From positions 1-64,000 of the forward strand of contig JAKAKS010000018.1 of NCBI GenBank assembly GCA_021813405.1: a DNA stretch of 64,000 bases, written 5' to 3'. The position numbers were made by a program, and so were the translations under genes. The notes beneath the pieces were generated by a model, which saw only the letters and a program-made list of their open reading frames with translations, was not told the origin of the DNA and made no database searches. Positions 1 through 8,365 of the stretch are shown piece by piece. This DNA is from Nitrospirota bacterium. GTDB lineage: Bacteria > Nitrospirota > Thermodesulfovibrionia > Thermodesulfovibrionales > JdFR-88. Numbering within the stretch: position 1 is the first letter of the stretch; the number at the start of each line of letters is the position of its first letter.

Positions 1-435
1 AGAAAAAAACATGCCCTGCCAGACTGCAAACGGGACAAAATGGAAAAATGGCATCCCCAGATAAGCGGCCGGCAGCGCCGCGCAGAATGCTACTGCCTTC
101 CCGGCCATGCGGCGGGACAGGAGATAAACAAGAAGGACGATAGCTATGTAAATGAATAATCCAAGTGTCCGCAGCGTAAGAATTGAAACGCCGAATATAC
201 GGAACATCGCCGCCAGGGAGTAAAAAGAAAGGGGCGGCTGGTAACTGACAAAATCCCTGTTGGGTATCTGCCCGGCCAGTACGCGTACGGCGCCGTAAGC
301 CAGGAAGCCTTCGTCTCTCAGATCCAGGCCTTTATCATAGCGCGGCGCCCCTATTGCAAGGCAAAAAAGCAAAAGCAGCAGGCAGCAAATAATGTCCCCT
401 GCATAGCGTTTTACCGGGGATGCGTTAGTGTGCAT
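1..435 (-). CDS. Membrane glycosyltransferase, GT39/ArnT-like (N-terminal part only)
   Basis: Only the first 145 codons lie in the window; the gene runs off the left edge. A Leu-rich membrane segment at about residues 14-29 is followed by DLRDEGFLAYGAVRVLAG (Asp-Glu at 41-42) and a YQPPLSFY stretch at about 65-72, then a second hydrophobic segment. An acidic pair in the first external loop followed by Y-x-P-P is typical of the GT39/PMT/ArnT group, multi-spanning inner-membrane enzymes that move sugars from lipid-linked donors onto lipids or proteins. The acceptor cannot be inferred. The ATG at 433-435 is chosen because the conserved pattern follows it; I see no clear Shine-Dalgarno sequence. 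The catalytic core is not visible, so the exact family is open. Confidence 0.7.
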   Translation of the reverse strand, partial: MHTNASPVKRYAGDIICCLLLLLFCLAIGAPRYDKGLDLRDEGFLAYGAVRVLAGQIPNRDFVSYQPPLSFYSLAAMFRIFGVSILTLRTLGLFIYIAIVLLVYLLSRRMAGKAVAFCAALPAAYLGMPFFHFVPFAVWQGMFFS

Positions 436-542
436 GGAAAATGGCAGGCGGCCCGCCGGGCGCCGCAATAGCTTTGGGAAGGTATTTTTTTAAAACCGTC
501 TTTTTCCCCGCCAGTTTGTTCAGGATAAAATAAAATGGTTGC

Positions 543-564
543 CATGTCCGCCAAAGCGGGCATG
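543..564. repeat. Short palindromic hairpin
   Basis: CATG-T-CCGC, loop CAAA, then GCGG-G-CATG. It forms a 9-bp stem with one T-G wobble. There is no T-run, so it is not a simple intrinsic terminator. A shorter CCGC-CACA-GCGG hairpin lies at 6298-6309 in another intergenic gap, so this may be a dispersed hairpin element. Confidence 0.4.
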
Positions 565-915
565 ATTGCGGCAATACTGTTTCTGGTCCGCTGGTTGAAC
601 TCCTTTTCAGTTTGTTCATAATATTATTAATCCAAGGCGGAACTGCATAATTATAACAGAATCAAAAGTGGCAAGCAGGGAAGCGTACTTAAGGCAAATA
701 AGTGGAACAACCCTGAATTTAATCCAAGCGAGACCAGGCAAAACAGAGGTGAACGCCGTCCGTTAAAAAAACAGAGAACAATCTGGCATTGGCAAATGAA
801 TCAAGGGTGGCAGAAGCTAAATCACCGGGCCCGCCTTCGCCCTGTTGACTGCCGTTGGGAGCCCGCCATATACCCCCGGGAATCCCGGAAGGGCCTTAAA
901 TAAGCCCGTTTTCCC

Positions 916-945
916 TTGACAACATCTTTTGATGGCTGATACAGT
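916..945 (+). promoter_or_regulatory. Sigma70-like promoter of the tetR-efflux operon
   Basis: A consensus -35 TTGACA (916-921) is followed by an 18-bp spacer and TACAGT (940-945, 4 of 6 matches to TATAAT). An imperfect palindrome, AGTAAGTAAGCACTAACA (943-960), overlaps the -10 and presumed start site. It is a plausible autoregulatory TetR operator, but its symmetry is weak (5 of 9 positions). Confidence 0.5.
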
Positions 946-1001
946 AAGTAAGCACTAACATTGAAGGGGTATTCTGAAATCGCCGTGAATGGCATATTTT
1001 A

Positions 1002-1628
1002 ATGAGAATGGCCGCTGGCAAAAGCAAAGACACAAAGGAAAGGCTGATTGAAGCAGGGCTGAAGCTATTTTCCGAAAAGGGATACCTTGGCGCCTCAACC
1101 AAGGACATAGCGGCCCGGGCCGGGGTTGCCGAGCTTACATTATTCAGGCATTTTCCGAAAAAGGAAGACCTGTTTGAAGAGGTGGTGAACACCTATACGT
1201 TTCTGCCCGCGTTAAAGGGTCTTCTTCCCGAGATAAAGAAGATGGACTACCGCGAGGCCCTGCCGGTTATAGCGCACAGGTTCTTAAAGCAGCTTTCCGA
1301 CAGGCGTGATCTCATCAGGATAATGCAGTCGGAATTCAGGCTTTATCCGGAACAGGTAAGGGAGATATACCATAACTGCATAGGCGAGATATTCAGCACC
1401 CTTGCCTCATACTTCAAAGGGCTGCAGGAAAAAAGGGTGCTCAGGCGCTTTAATGCCGAATACGCGGCAAGGGCCTTTCTGGGCATGTTCTTTTCTTACT
1501 TCAACTCCAGGGAATTCATTCTCCTGGAACCTCTGGACGAGGAGACTGTGATCTGCGAATATACATCCCTGTTTGTAAACGGCACACTGGCCGCAAAGGG
1601 GCAAGGCACGGGCGCCAGGGCCAAATGA
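1002..1628 (+). CDS. TetR/AcrR family transcriptional regulator
   Basis: This 208-residue protein has the usual TetR length. Residues 10-56 form the N-terminal helix-turn-helix: TKERLIEAGLKLFSEKGYLG, then the recognition region DIAARAGVAELTLFRHFPKK ending in the family-typical F-x-x-K-x-x-L. The rest is the all-helical ligand-binding and dimerisation domain, which is not conserved enough to name a ligand. It is the first gene of an operon with a TolC-like channel, a membrane fusion protein and a DHA2 pump, so it probably represses the pump and is relieved by a pump substrate. The ATG at 1002 is used; a second in-frame ATG lies at 1008, and neither has a strong ribosome binding site. Confidence 0.9.
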   Translation: MRMAAGKSKDTKERLIEAGLKLFSEKGYLGASTKDIAARAGVAELTLFRHFPKKEDLFEEVVNTYTFLPALKGLLPEIKKMDYREALPVIAHRFLKQLSDRRDLIRIMQSEFRLYPEQVREIYHNCIGEIFSTLASYFKGLQEKRVLRRFNAEYAARAFLGMFFSYFNSREFILLEPLDEETVICEYTSLFVNGTLAAKGQGTGARAK

Positions 1629-1650
1629 ACAGCGGGGAGAAAAAGGCCTT

Positions 1651-3054
1651 TTGAATTCCATGCGCAAATTTATTGATAGGCTGTTTTTAGCCCTTGCGGT
1701 ATTTTTTCTTGTGCCTGCCAGTGTGGTATTTGCGGCGGGCACGCCTGATATTGCGGCAGCGGGACTGGTTAACACGCCGGAAATTGCAGCCCCGCCAGCA
1801 GTTGTAAACACGCGCGGTTCGCTCACCTTGCCTGAAGGGTTACGAATGCTCTTTGCCCGTTCCAGAGACGTGGCCATAGCAATGCAGCAGCAGATGGCCG
1901 CCGGTGCGGACGTTGGCATCGCGCGCTCGCCAATGCTGCCTGAGGTGGATTCCTTCTTCTCGCATACGGAGCTTGCATACCAGCCCGAAGCGCTTTTTGG
2001 CAGCCTGACCGTGCCGGAGTCCCAAAGGGCCTATAACGAATTCAATGTGAGCATACATCAGCTGCTTTTTGATTTTTGGGGGGCGGCTTCCCGTGTTAAG
2101 GCCAGCAAATCCGCGCTGGAAGCCAGCAGGGAAAAGACCAGGAGGGCAAAGAACCTGGCGGCCTTCAGATTTGTCTCTGGCTATCTGGACCTTTTGCAAT
2201 CGCGGAAGATGGTGCTTGTGGCCCAGAGGGAACTGGCCCGGCTGCGCTCCCACCTGAGTGACGCCTCGGCCCTCTATAACGGAGGCGTGATTACTAAAAA
2301 CGACCTTCTGCAGGCCCAGGTGAAAATAGCCGATGTGCAACAGCGGCTTTTGAATGCTGAAAACGTGGACCAGACGGCTGCATCCAGGCTGAACAGCATG
2401 CTTTCGCGCCCGCTGGATACCCCTGTAACTCCCGTGGAAGTGGGGCAGAATGAGCTTGCCATTGCCATGCCGGCAGACCTTAAAACCGTGTGGGCAGCCG
2501 CGCTGCGGCAGAGGCCGGAGATACTTGCCGAAGACAGTGTTTTAAAATCCCTCGGCTATGAGGAAAAGGCATATAAATCGCAATATCTGCCCTCGCTTTC
2601 CATAAACGGCGGGTACGATTACACTGAAAACAAATACATGTTACACCAGAGCAACCTTTCGGCAGTGGCGCTCATAAGGATAAACCTTTCAAATGGAGGT
2701 GCAACGAAAGCGGAGATAAGGAAGCTGGAAAGCCGCAAGGCGGAACTGGTTGAGCAGAGGGACAAACTGGCCGACCAGATAGGCCTGGAAGCGGAAAATT
2801 ACTTCCTTGGCCTTTCGTCCTCCCGCCAGAACCTGGAGGCGGCAAAGGCCGCGCTGGGGCAGGCGAAGGAAAACGTGCGGATAAACAGGGTGAGGTACAA
2901 GGAGGGCGTTGGCACCGCAACCGAAGTGCTGGACTCTATCGCCCTTATGACCGTTGCTGAAAGCAATTATTACTCGGCTTTTTATGACCTGATGAGGGCC
3001 CAGGCGGGCGTCCTTTATTCCGAGGGAATCGATCTTACGGAGGTATACAAATAA
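1651..3054 (+). CDS. TolC-family outer membrane efflux channel
   Basis: This 467-residue protein has an N-terminal signal peptide (hydrophobic stretch FLALAVFFLVPASVVFA) and long heptad-rich segments with the duplicated TolC/OEP pattern. The second repeat contains EAENYFLGLSSSRQNLEAAK and the family-typical NRVRYKEGVGTATEVLDS near the C-terminus. Three copies form the outer-membrane and periplasmic tunnel of a tripartite pump. The start is a TTG at 1651 with an AAGG just upstream; an ATG at 1660 is an alternative that keeps the signal peptide. It lies 22 bp after the regulator and its stop overlaps the next start by one base, so it is translated with the fusion protein. Confidence 0.92.
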   Translation: MNSMRKFIDRLFLALAVFFLVPASVVFAAGTPDIAAAGLVNTPEIAAPPAVVNTRGSLTLPEGLRMLFARSRDVAIAMQQQMAAGADVGIARSPMLPEVDSFFSHTELAYQPEALFGSLTVPESQRAYNEFNVSIHQLLFDFWGAASRVKASKSALEASREKTRRAKNLAAFRFVSGYLDLLQSRKMVLVAQRELARLRSHLSDASALYNGGVITKNDLLQAQVKIADVQQRLLNAENVDQTAASRLNSMLSRPLDTPVTPVEVGQNELAIAMPADLKTVWAAALRQRPEILAEDSVLKSLGYEEKAYKSQYLPSLSINGGYDYTENKYMLHQSNLSAVALIRINLSNGGATKAEIRKLESRKAELVEQRDKLADQIGLEAENYFLGLSSSRQNLEAAKAALGQAKENVRINRVRYKEGVGTATEVLDSIALMTVAESNYYSAFYDLMRAQAGVLYSEGIDLTEVYK

Positions 3055-4208
3055 TGCAGGAAGACCGGGGGGCTGAAGGCCGCACGGGCATGGAAGGCAG
3101 GCCGGAGGAGGCTGGGACGGCCCGGCCGTCCGGCAAGAGCCATAAAAAGAGGGCCGCCCTTGTAATCTTTATCATTCTGGCAATAGTGGCCGCGGTGGCG
3201 GCATTCTTTTATATCCAGTACAAGAAAACCCATATTTCAACTGATGACGCGTTCATCGATGGAAACGTGCATACAATAGCTCCTAAAGTGGCTGGCACGG
3301 TAAAGACGATTTTTGTGAACGATAACCAGTTTGTGAATGCCGGCGACGTTCTGGTGGAACTGGACCCTGTGGACTACGATACGCGGGTGCAGCAGGCGCA
3401 GTCCGGGTTTGACGCGGAAAAGAAGAGGGCGGTTGCCGACGCCTCCGTTATCCAGACGGCCAGAAGGAAGCTTGCCGAACAGGAGGCGGCGGTAGCGGCG
3501 GCAAGGGCGGAACTTGGCCTGCAACAGGCAACCATGGACCAGGCGGCCAGGGACGCAAAAAGGGCTGCCGCGCTATACAAGCAGGAAGCGCTGCCCCGGG
3601 AGCGCTACGAACAGGCAGGCACCGCATACGAGGTGGCCAAGGCGCGGGTGATGGCGGCGCGGGAGCAGTTAAGAAAGGCCCAGGCAGCTGTGCTTTCCCA
3701 GAAGGCGGTAGTCCGGCAGACAGAGGCTGCGCTGGACTTGCAGCACTCCGTAATAAACCAGCAGGGGGCGGCGCTGGACATCGCCATGCTCAACGCCGGG
3801 TATACGAGGATAGTGGCCCCTACGGACGGGTTTGTAACAAAAAAATCGGTTGAGGTGGGCAATCAGGTGCAGCCGGGCCAGCCGTTGATGGCCATTGTTC
3901 CTTTGTCTGACGTTTGGGTTACCGCCAATTACAAGGAGACCCAGCTTGCTCATGTCAGGCCCGGCCAGAAGGTTGATATGGAGGTGGACGCCTATCCCGG
4001 CAAGAAGTTCCGGGGATACGTCAACAGCATAATGTCCGGCACGGGGGCCAGCTTTTCACTTTTCCCTCCGGAAAACGCAACCGGCAATTACGTGAAAGTG
4101 GTGCAGCGCGTTCCGGTTAAAATTGTTTTTGCAAAAGGCGAAATCCCCGCGCAGGGAGGCAAGCTGAAGCTGGGAATGTCCGTGGTGCCCACTATACTGG
4201 TTAAGTAA
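3054..4208 (+). CDS. EmrA/HlyD-type membrane fusion protein
   Basis: The protein is 384 residues long. After a charged N-terminal tail of about 34 residues come one membrane helix (about 35-56: ALVIFIILAIVAAVAAFFYI) and the family-typical YKKTHISTDDAFIDGNVH. Then come a lipoyl/barrel-sandwich half, a long helical hairpin (about 115-240, rich in Ala, Gln and Arg), the second lipoyl half (RIVAPTDGFVTKKSVEVGNQ) and a beta-barrel domain with NYKETQLAHVRPGQKV. This is the EmrA type that joins a DHA2 pump to a TolC-like channel. The ATG overlaps the stop codon of the channel gene by one base. Confidence 0.93.
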   Translation: MQEDRGAEGRTGMEGRPEEAGTARPSGKSHKKRAALVIFIILAIVAAVAAFFYIQYKKTHISTDDAFIDGNVHTIAPKVAGTVKTIFVNDNQFVNAGDVLVELDPVDYDTRVQQAQSGFDAEKKRAVADASVIQTARRKLAEQEAAVAAARAELGLQQATMDQAARDAKRAAALYKQEALPRERYEQAGTAYEVAKARVMAAREQLRKAQAAVLSQKAVVRQTEAALDLQHSVINQQGAALDIAMLNAGYTRIVAPTDGFVTKKSVEVGNQVQPGQPLMAIVPLSDVWVTANYKETQLAHVRPGQKVDMEVDAYPGKKFRGYVNSIMSGTGASFSLFPPENATGNYVKVVQRVPVKIVFAKGEIPAQGGKLKLGMSVVPTILVK

Positions 4209-4213
4209 TTTTT

Positions 4214-4282
4214 GGTTCTTCAGGCTTTCTTTTGAGTAAAAGGGCCTTTGTTATTGGCCGTCTGATTTGTATTTGAAGTACC
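4214..4282 (+). repeat. Structured intergenic repeat, copy 1
   Basis: The stretch from TTCAGGCTTTC (4219-4229) to TTTGAAGTACC (4272-4282) is 64 bp long and matches a second 64-bp copy at 6083-6146. Flanking bases form an outer stem, GGTTCTTCA (4214-4222) with TGAAGTACC (4274-4282), 8 of 9 paired. A GGCC/GGCC inner stem lies at 4243-4259. It sits between the fusion-protein gene and the pump gene. Confidence 0.6.
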
Positions 4283-4469
4283 CAGGCAGGGCGGGGCGGT
4301 TGGTGAGCGCAGTGGCCGGCGAGGCCCAAGCGAGACCCAAAAAAACAAAACTGTACATTTGGAAGGCAGGCATACCGGCGGATGCCGCCGTAACGGAACA
4401 GGCAATGCCGTTTGCCCTAGCTTGTGTTGGTATAGGCGCTGCAAAAGCCGGTTGGGATCATAGAAAACA

Positions 4470-6053
4470 TTGAAAAACTCATCTGCCATAAATTCCTACG
4501 CCCCGTCTGAGGATGTCAGCAAATGGCTTGTGGCCCTTACCGTGATGCTGCCCACCCTTATCGAGATTATAGACACCTCAGTTGTAAACGTGTCTTTAAA
4601 CCATATAAGAGGCAGCCTGTCGGCCGGAATAGACGAGGCCACGTGGACCATAACATCCTATCTGGTTTCAAACGCAATTATAATTCCGATGACCGGGTGG
4701 CTTTCAGCCATGTTCGGCAGGAAGCGTTACCTGGTGTTCTCGATTTCACTGTTTACCATAAGCTCTCTTTTGTGCGGGGCCGCATGGAGCCTGCCAAGCC
4801 TGGTGGTATTCAGGGTCCTTCAGGGGATTGGCGGGGGCGCGCTTCAGCCGCTTTCACAATCCATACTGCTTGAGACTTTTCCAAGAAAGCAGCACGGCAC
4901 GGCCATGGCGCTTTTTGGGGTTGGAATTATGTTTGGCCCTATTATCGGCCCACTGCTTGGCGGCTGGATAACGGATAACTGGTCCTGGCACTGGATATTC
5001 TTCATAAACGTGCCAATAGGGGTGGTCTCCGTTATATTGGTTGCCCTGTTTATTCGTGACCCGCATTACGTGAAGCGCCGCATAATGAAGATAGATTACG
5101 CCGGGCTTTCACTGCTTGCCCTGGGGCTTGGCTGCCTGCAGATAGTATTGGACAAGGGGCAGAGGGACGACTGGTTTGCCTCCGGGCTTATATCAGCGCT
5201 TACGGCGGTTTCCGCGCTGTCTTTGATACTCTTTTTAATAAACGAATATTTTCTGGCCGAGCATCCGATTGTGAACCTGAAGGTGTTCAAAAATTACACG
5301 TTCACCTTCGGGAATGTGATAATGTTTTTCGCCTTCTTCAACCTGTTTGGCAGCATAGTCCTTTTGCCGGTGTTTGTGCAGAGAATGATGGGGTACACGG
5401 CCACGCTGGCAGGGCTTGTGCTTGGGCCAGGTGGTATCGCAACGCTGCTTGCCATGCCGGTTGCGGGCCGCCTGGTAAACAAGATAAGCCCCAAATTCCT
5501 GCTTGGCGGCGGGATTATACTGGGGTCCTACGCCACGTGGCTGATGAGCCGTTTTACGCTGGACGCCAGCTTTTACACCATACTTGTGCCAAGAATAGTT
5601 TTAGGCTGCGGGATGGGGCTGTTGTTCATACCGCTTACCACTACCACCATGTCCGTGATTCCAAGGGAGGACATGGGCAATGCCACGGCGGTTTACAATC
5701 TGCTAAGAAATCTTGGAGGCAGCTTCGGCGTTGCCTTCGTGACTACGCTTGAGGCCAGACGCGAGCAGATTCATCAGGCCTATCTTGTTGGCGACCTTAC
5801 CCCATTCAGCCGCCAGTTCCAGATCGCGCGCAATTCAATCGCGCATGTCGTAAGCCATCTTGGCCAGGCGCCCGCACCCGCGCTTACAAGCCGGGCGGCT
5901 TCAGGCTCAATATACATGAATCTTATGAAACAGGCCGCCATGCTGGCCTTCAACGATTCATTCCGGAGCCTCAGTTTTTTCATGCTGCTGATAGTGCCGC
6001 TTGTATTCATGATGAAACGCGGCCGCACCGAAGCCCCGCCGGGCGCGCATTAG
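4470..6053 (+). CDS. DHA2-family (EmrB/QacA-type) drug:H+ antiporter
   Basis: The protein has 527 residues and the hydrophobic pattern of a 14-helix DHA2 pump of the major facilitator superfamily. The first helix contains TLIEIIDTSVVNVSLNHI with the acidic residue typical of helix 1. Motif A appears as GWLSAMFGRKRYLV after helix 2 and motif C as GVGIMFGPIIGPLLGGWI in helix 5. It exports lipophilic compounds in exchange for protons together with the EmrA-like and TolC-like proteins encoded upstream. The start is a TTG at 4470, chosen because no other start precedes helix 1. The 261-bp gap before it is unusual for such an operon and holds one copy of the structured repeat. Confidence 0.93.
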   Translation: MKNSSAINSYAPSEDVSKWLVALTVMLPTLIEIIDTSVVNVSLNHIRGSLSAGIDEATWTITSYLVSNAIIIPMTGWLSAMFGRKRYLVFSISLFTISSLLCGAAWSLPSLVVFRVLQGIGGGALQPLSQSILLETFPRKQHGTAMALFGVGIMFGPIIGPLLGGWITDNWSWHWIFFINVPIGVVSVILVALFIRDPHYVKRRIMKIDYAGLSLLALGLGCLQIVLDKGQRDDWFASGLISALTAVSALSLILFLINEYFLAEHPIVNLKVFKNYTFTFGNVIMFFAFFNLFGSIVLLPVFVQRMMGYTATLAGLVLGPGGIATLLAMPVAGRLVNKISPKFLLGGGIILGSYATWLMSRFTLDASFYTILVPRIVLGCGMGLLFIPLTTTTMSVIPREDMGNATAVYNLLRNLGGSFGVAFVTTLEARREQIHQAYLVGDLTPFSRQFQIARNSIAHVVSHLGQAPAPALTSRAASGSIYMNLMKQAAMLAFNDSFRSLSFFMLLIVPLVFMMKRGRTEAPPGAH

Positions 6054-6077
6054 ACATATCTGTCCAAAATAAAAAAT

Positions 6078-6146
6078 GGACCTTCAGGCTTTCCTGTGGG
6101 TAAAAAGGGCTCTTGCATCAGCCCTTTGGTTTGTCTTTGAAGTACC
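6078..6146 (+). repeat. Structured intergenic repeat, copy 2 (possible terminator)
   Basis: The 64-bp core (6083-6146) has the same end sequences and the same length as the copy at 4219-4282. An outer stem pairs GGACCTTCA (6078-6086) with TGAAGTACC (6138-6146), 7 of 9 paired. A perfect 8-bp inner stem pairs AAAGGGCT (6104-6111) with AGCCCTTT (6120-6127), followed by a T-rich stretch. It lies 24 bp after the pump gene and may end its transcription. Confidence 0.6.
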
Positions 6147-6334
6147 GCTTGTATAACGTGGGGCGCGGCCCTAATGAGAAGACTAATTAAATTCTATTTC
6201 CGTTAATTCGCGCTTTATGAGCGGCCACCGGAGACTAACACCGCCCCGCGAAAAAATAAAACCCGGCTATTTTAAGATTCAGGCACACCAGCGTATGCCG
6301 CCACAGCGGACGTGATTTGAGGGGGCCTTTTAAG

Positions 6335-8365
6335 TCAGATCTTGAATTTCTGCAGTTCTGATGATAGGTTGGATGCCTGCTCTTTTAACGAATTTACGGA
6401 ACCGGCCATGTCCTTTACCGAGAGCACAAGGCTGTCTGCCATTCCGTTTACCTTCTGCATGTGCCCGGCAAGCTCCACGCTCATCTTTTTCTGGCGTTCC
6501 GTGAAGTGCGCAATCTGGACCGATTGCCCGGCCACGCTCTCGGCGGCCACGGATATCTGTACGCTGCCGCCCTTCTGGTCGTTTGCGGCGGACTTCACCT
6601 GGGCGGAAAGGTCCTTGATCCTTCCGGTCGCGTCAATGATAAGCTGGCTTCCCCTTGTCTGTTCCTGGAGCGCCCTGGATATCTTTTCCGTCTGCTCGGT
6701 CATGTTGCGGATGGTTTTGCTGATCTGCTTTACCACAACGGATTCTTCGGCGGTGGCCTTCCGGATTACCCTGGCCATCTCAGTTGAGGCGTTAGAGCTT
6801 TTCACTATGTTCTGGAGGGCACTGTGCACTTCCCTTACATGCGCCAGGCCCGTATTAACGGACTGTATCCCGTCGGCGGCCTTTTCGACGCTGGAACTGA
6901 CCATTTCCTGCACAGACTTTATAAGCAGCGATATCTCCTTGGTTGAATTGGCGGTCCTTTCCGCCAGCCCTTTAATCTCGTTGGCCACAACGGCAAAACT
7001 GTCCCCGTAGCTGCCCGCCTGGGCGGCCAGAATGGCTGCGTTCAGCGCCAGCAGACCGGTCTGGTCTGCAACTCCGTCAATTACCGTGACCACGGAGCCT
7101 ATCTCCTCCGATTTCACGCCCAGGGCATTTACAGCCTCGGAAATGTCCGCAACGCTGTTTTTGATATTGTCTATGCCGCGAATGGCCGTTTCGGCTGTCT
7201 GCATGCCTTTTTGGGAGGCTGTCTGAAGCAGGCTTTCGGCAAGCGCGGCGGACTCAACGGCGCTTTTTTCTATGTCCTTGATAGTCACGTTCACCTCCTC
7301 CACAGAGGAGGCGATGGACTCGGAGGAACTGGAATGGGTCTCCAGGCCTTCGGATATCTGGTTGATGCTGGTTATCATCTGTTCTATTGAGGTGACGGTC
7401 TCGCTGGCCGCCGCATCGAAGACCTCGGCGCTTTCAGCGATGGTGGAGATAGCGCTGGTCAGCTGGGCTATCGAGGCGGAGGTTTCCTGCGAAGCCGTTG
7501 AAAGCCCTTCCGTGGCGGCGTACACAGTGGCCGTGGATTCGTTGAGATCGGCCAGGGTAACTCCGGCCTCCGCCAGGGATGTTTTTTGATCTTCCACCCC
7601 GGCCACCACAACACGGGAGGACTCGTCCACCTGATGGGAAACTTCCGATATTATCCCGTTTATATTTATTATCTTGCCAAGCATCTGTTTGAAACTATCC
7701 GAGATTGTATTCAGGGAAGCGTTCATTGAGGCTATCTCGTCATTTCCCCTGATGCCGGCCCTCACCGTAAGGTCCCCGGAGGCTATCTGATGCGCTTTTC
7801 TGTTAAGCAGGTCTATCCGCTTTATGACGATGCGGTTCAGAAGAAAAAGCAGCAGGGCCGCCGACAAAGTCAGGCCCAGGGCCATCTGCAGGAGCGCTAT
7901 GCGTGCGTCCTTCATCAGCCTTGCGTAGGACTTGTCGGTTGAAAGCCGGATAGTAACGTTGCCGGAGGGGGTGCCGGCTATTATTACAGGCTCATTGACT
8001 TCTATAAAATGCTTCGCCGGTGTTTTTTTCTTCTGTTCCCTTACCGTTTTGCCGTCGGCGTCTTTTACCCGTACATAAAGCACATCGGGCTGTTTCATGG
8101 TTTTTTGCAGGATGGGGTCCAGAAGGGTATAGTCCAGCGACAGAAGGGCGAATTCGCTAAGGCCGCTTAGCAGCTGGGCCGTGCTGGTGGCCTTGTCCAT
8201 GGCCTGAGTTTTTATCTCGCGGGCCTGGTGCCAGAAGGAATACCCCGTGGTCATTATCATAATAAGCGCCATAAGGCTTATTACCACGGCGCTTATGCGC
8301 GTTCTGAGGCTGCTGGTCCATTTATTGTCCAGAAGGAATTTTCTGTTAGTCAGAAATTTTCGCAT
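6335..8365 (-). CDS. Methyl-accepting chemotaxis protein
   Basis: The protein has 676 residues. Membrane helix 1 is at about 23-45, followed by a small periplasmic sensor of about 115 residues and helix 2 at about 158-182. A HAMP domain follows (GDLTVRAGIRGNDEIASMNA), then a long coiled-coil signalling domain. The hairpin tip reads DQTGLLALNAAILAAQAGSY and then GDSFAVVANEIKGLAERT. Compared with E. coli Tsr, the Glu, Arg and Glu that contact CheA/CheW are Leu, Gln and Ser. From memory, Leu/Gln variants occur in receptors of related phyla. The gene starts inside the end of the PhnD-like gene (20-bp overlap), so the receptor probably responds to that binding protein. Confidence 0.93.
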   Translation of the reverse strand: MRKFLTNRKFLLDNKWTSSLRTRISAVVISLMALIMIMTTGYSFWHQAREIKTQAMDKATSTAQLLSGLSEFALLSLDYTLLDPILQKTMKQPDVLYVRVKDADGKTVREQKKKTPAKHFIEVNEPVIIAGTPSGNVTIRLSTDKSYARLMKDARIALLQMALGLTLSAALLLFLLNRIVIKRIDLLNRKAHQIASGDLTVRAGIRGNDEIASMNASLNTISDSFKQMLGKIININGIISEVSHQVDESSRVVVAGVEDQKTSLAEAGVTLADLNESTATVYAATEGLSTASQETSASIAQLTSAISTIAESAEVFDAAASETVTSIEQMITSINQISEGLETHSSSSESIASSVEEVNVTIKDIEKSAVESAALAESLLQTASQKGMQTAETAIRGIDNIKNSVADISEAVNALGVKSEEIGSVVTVIDGVADQTGLLALNAAILAAQAGSYGDSFAVVANEIKGLAERTANSTKEISLLIKSVQEMVSSSVEKAADGIQSVNTGLAHVREVHSALQNIVKSSNASTEMARVIRKATAEESVVVKQISKTIRNMTEQTEKISRALQEQTRGSQLIIDATGRIKDLSAQVKSAANDQKGGSVQISVAAESVAGQSVQIAHFTERQKKMSVELAGHMQKVNGMADSLVLSVKDMAGSVNSLKEQASNLSSELQKFKI

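Larger units (their letters stand above)
436..1001. other. Intergenic region, 566 bp
   Basis: This region separates the divergent glycosyltransferase and tetR genes. It holds a 9-bp hairpin at 543-564 and a sigma70-type promoter at 916-945 for the efflux operon. The reading frames here have no recognisable motifs or ribosome binding sites, and I see no convincing gene. Confidence 0.6.

Noticed and set aside
425-619. Minus-strand 64-codon open frame overlapping the glycosyltransferase start
   Set aside because: No ribosome binding site, no recognisable domain, and the composition looks like translated non-coding DNA.
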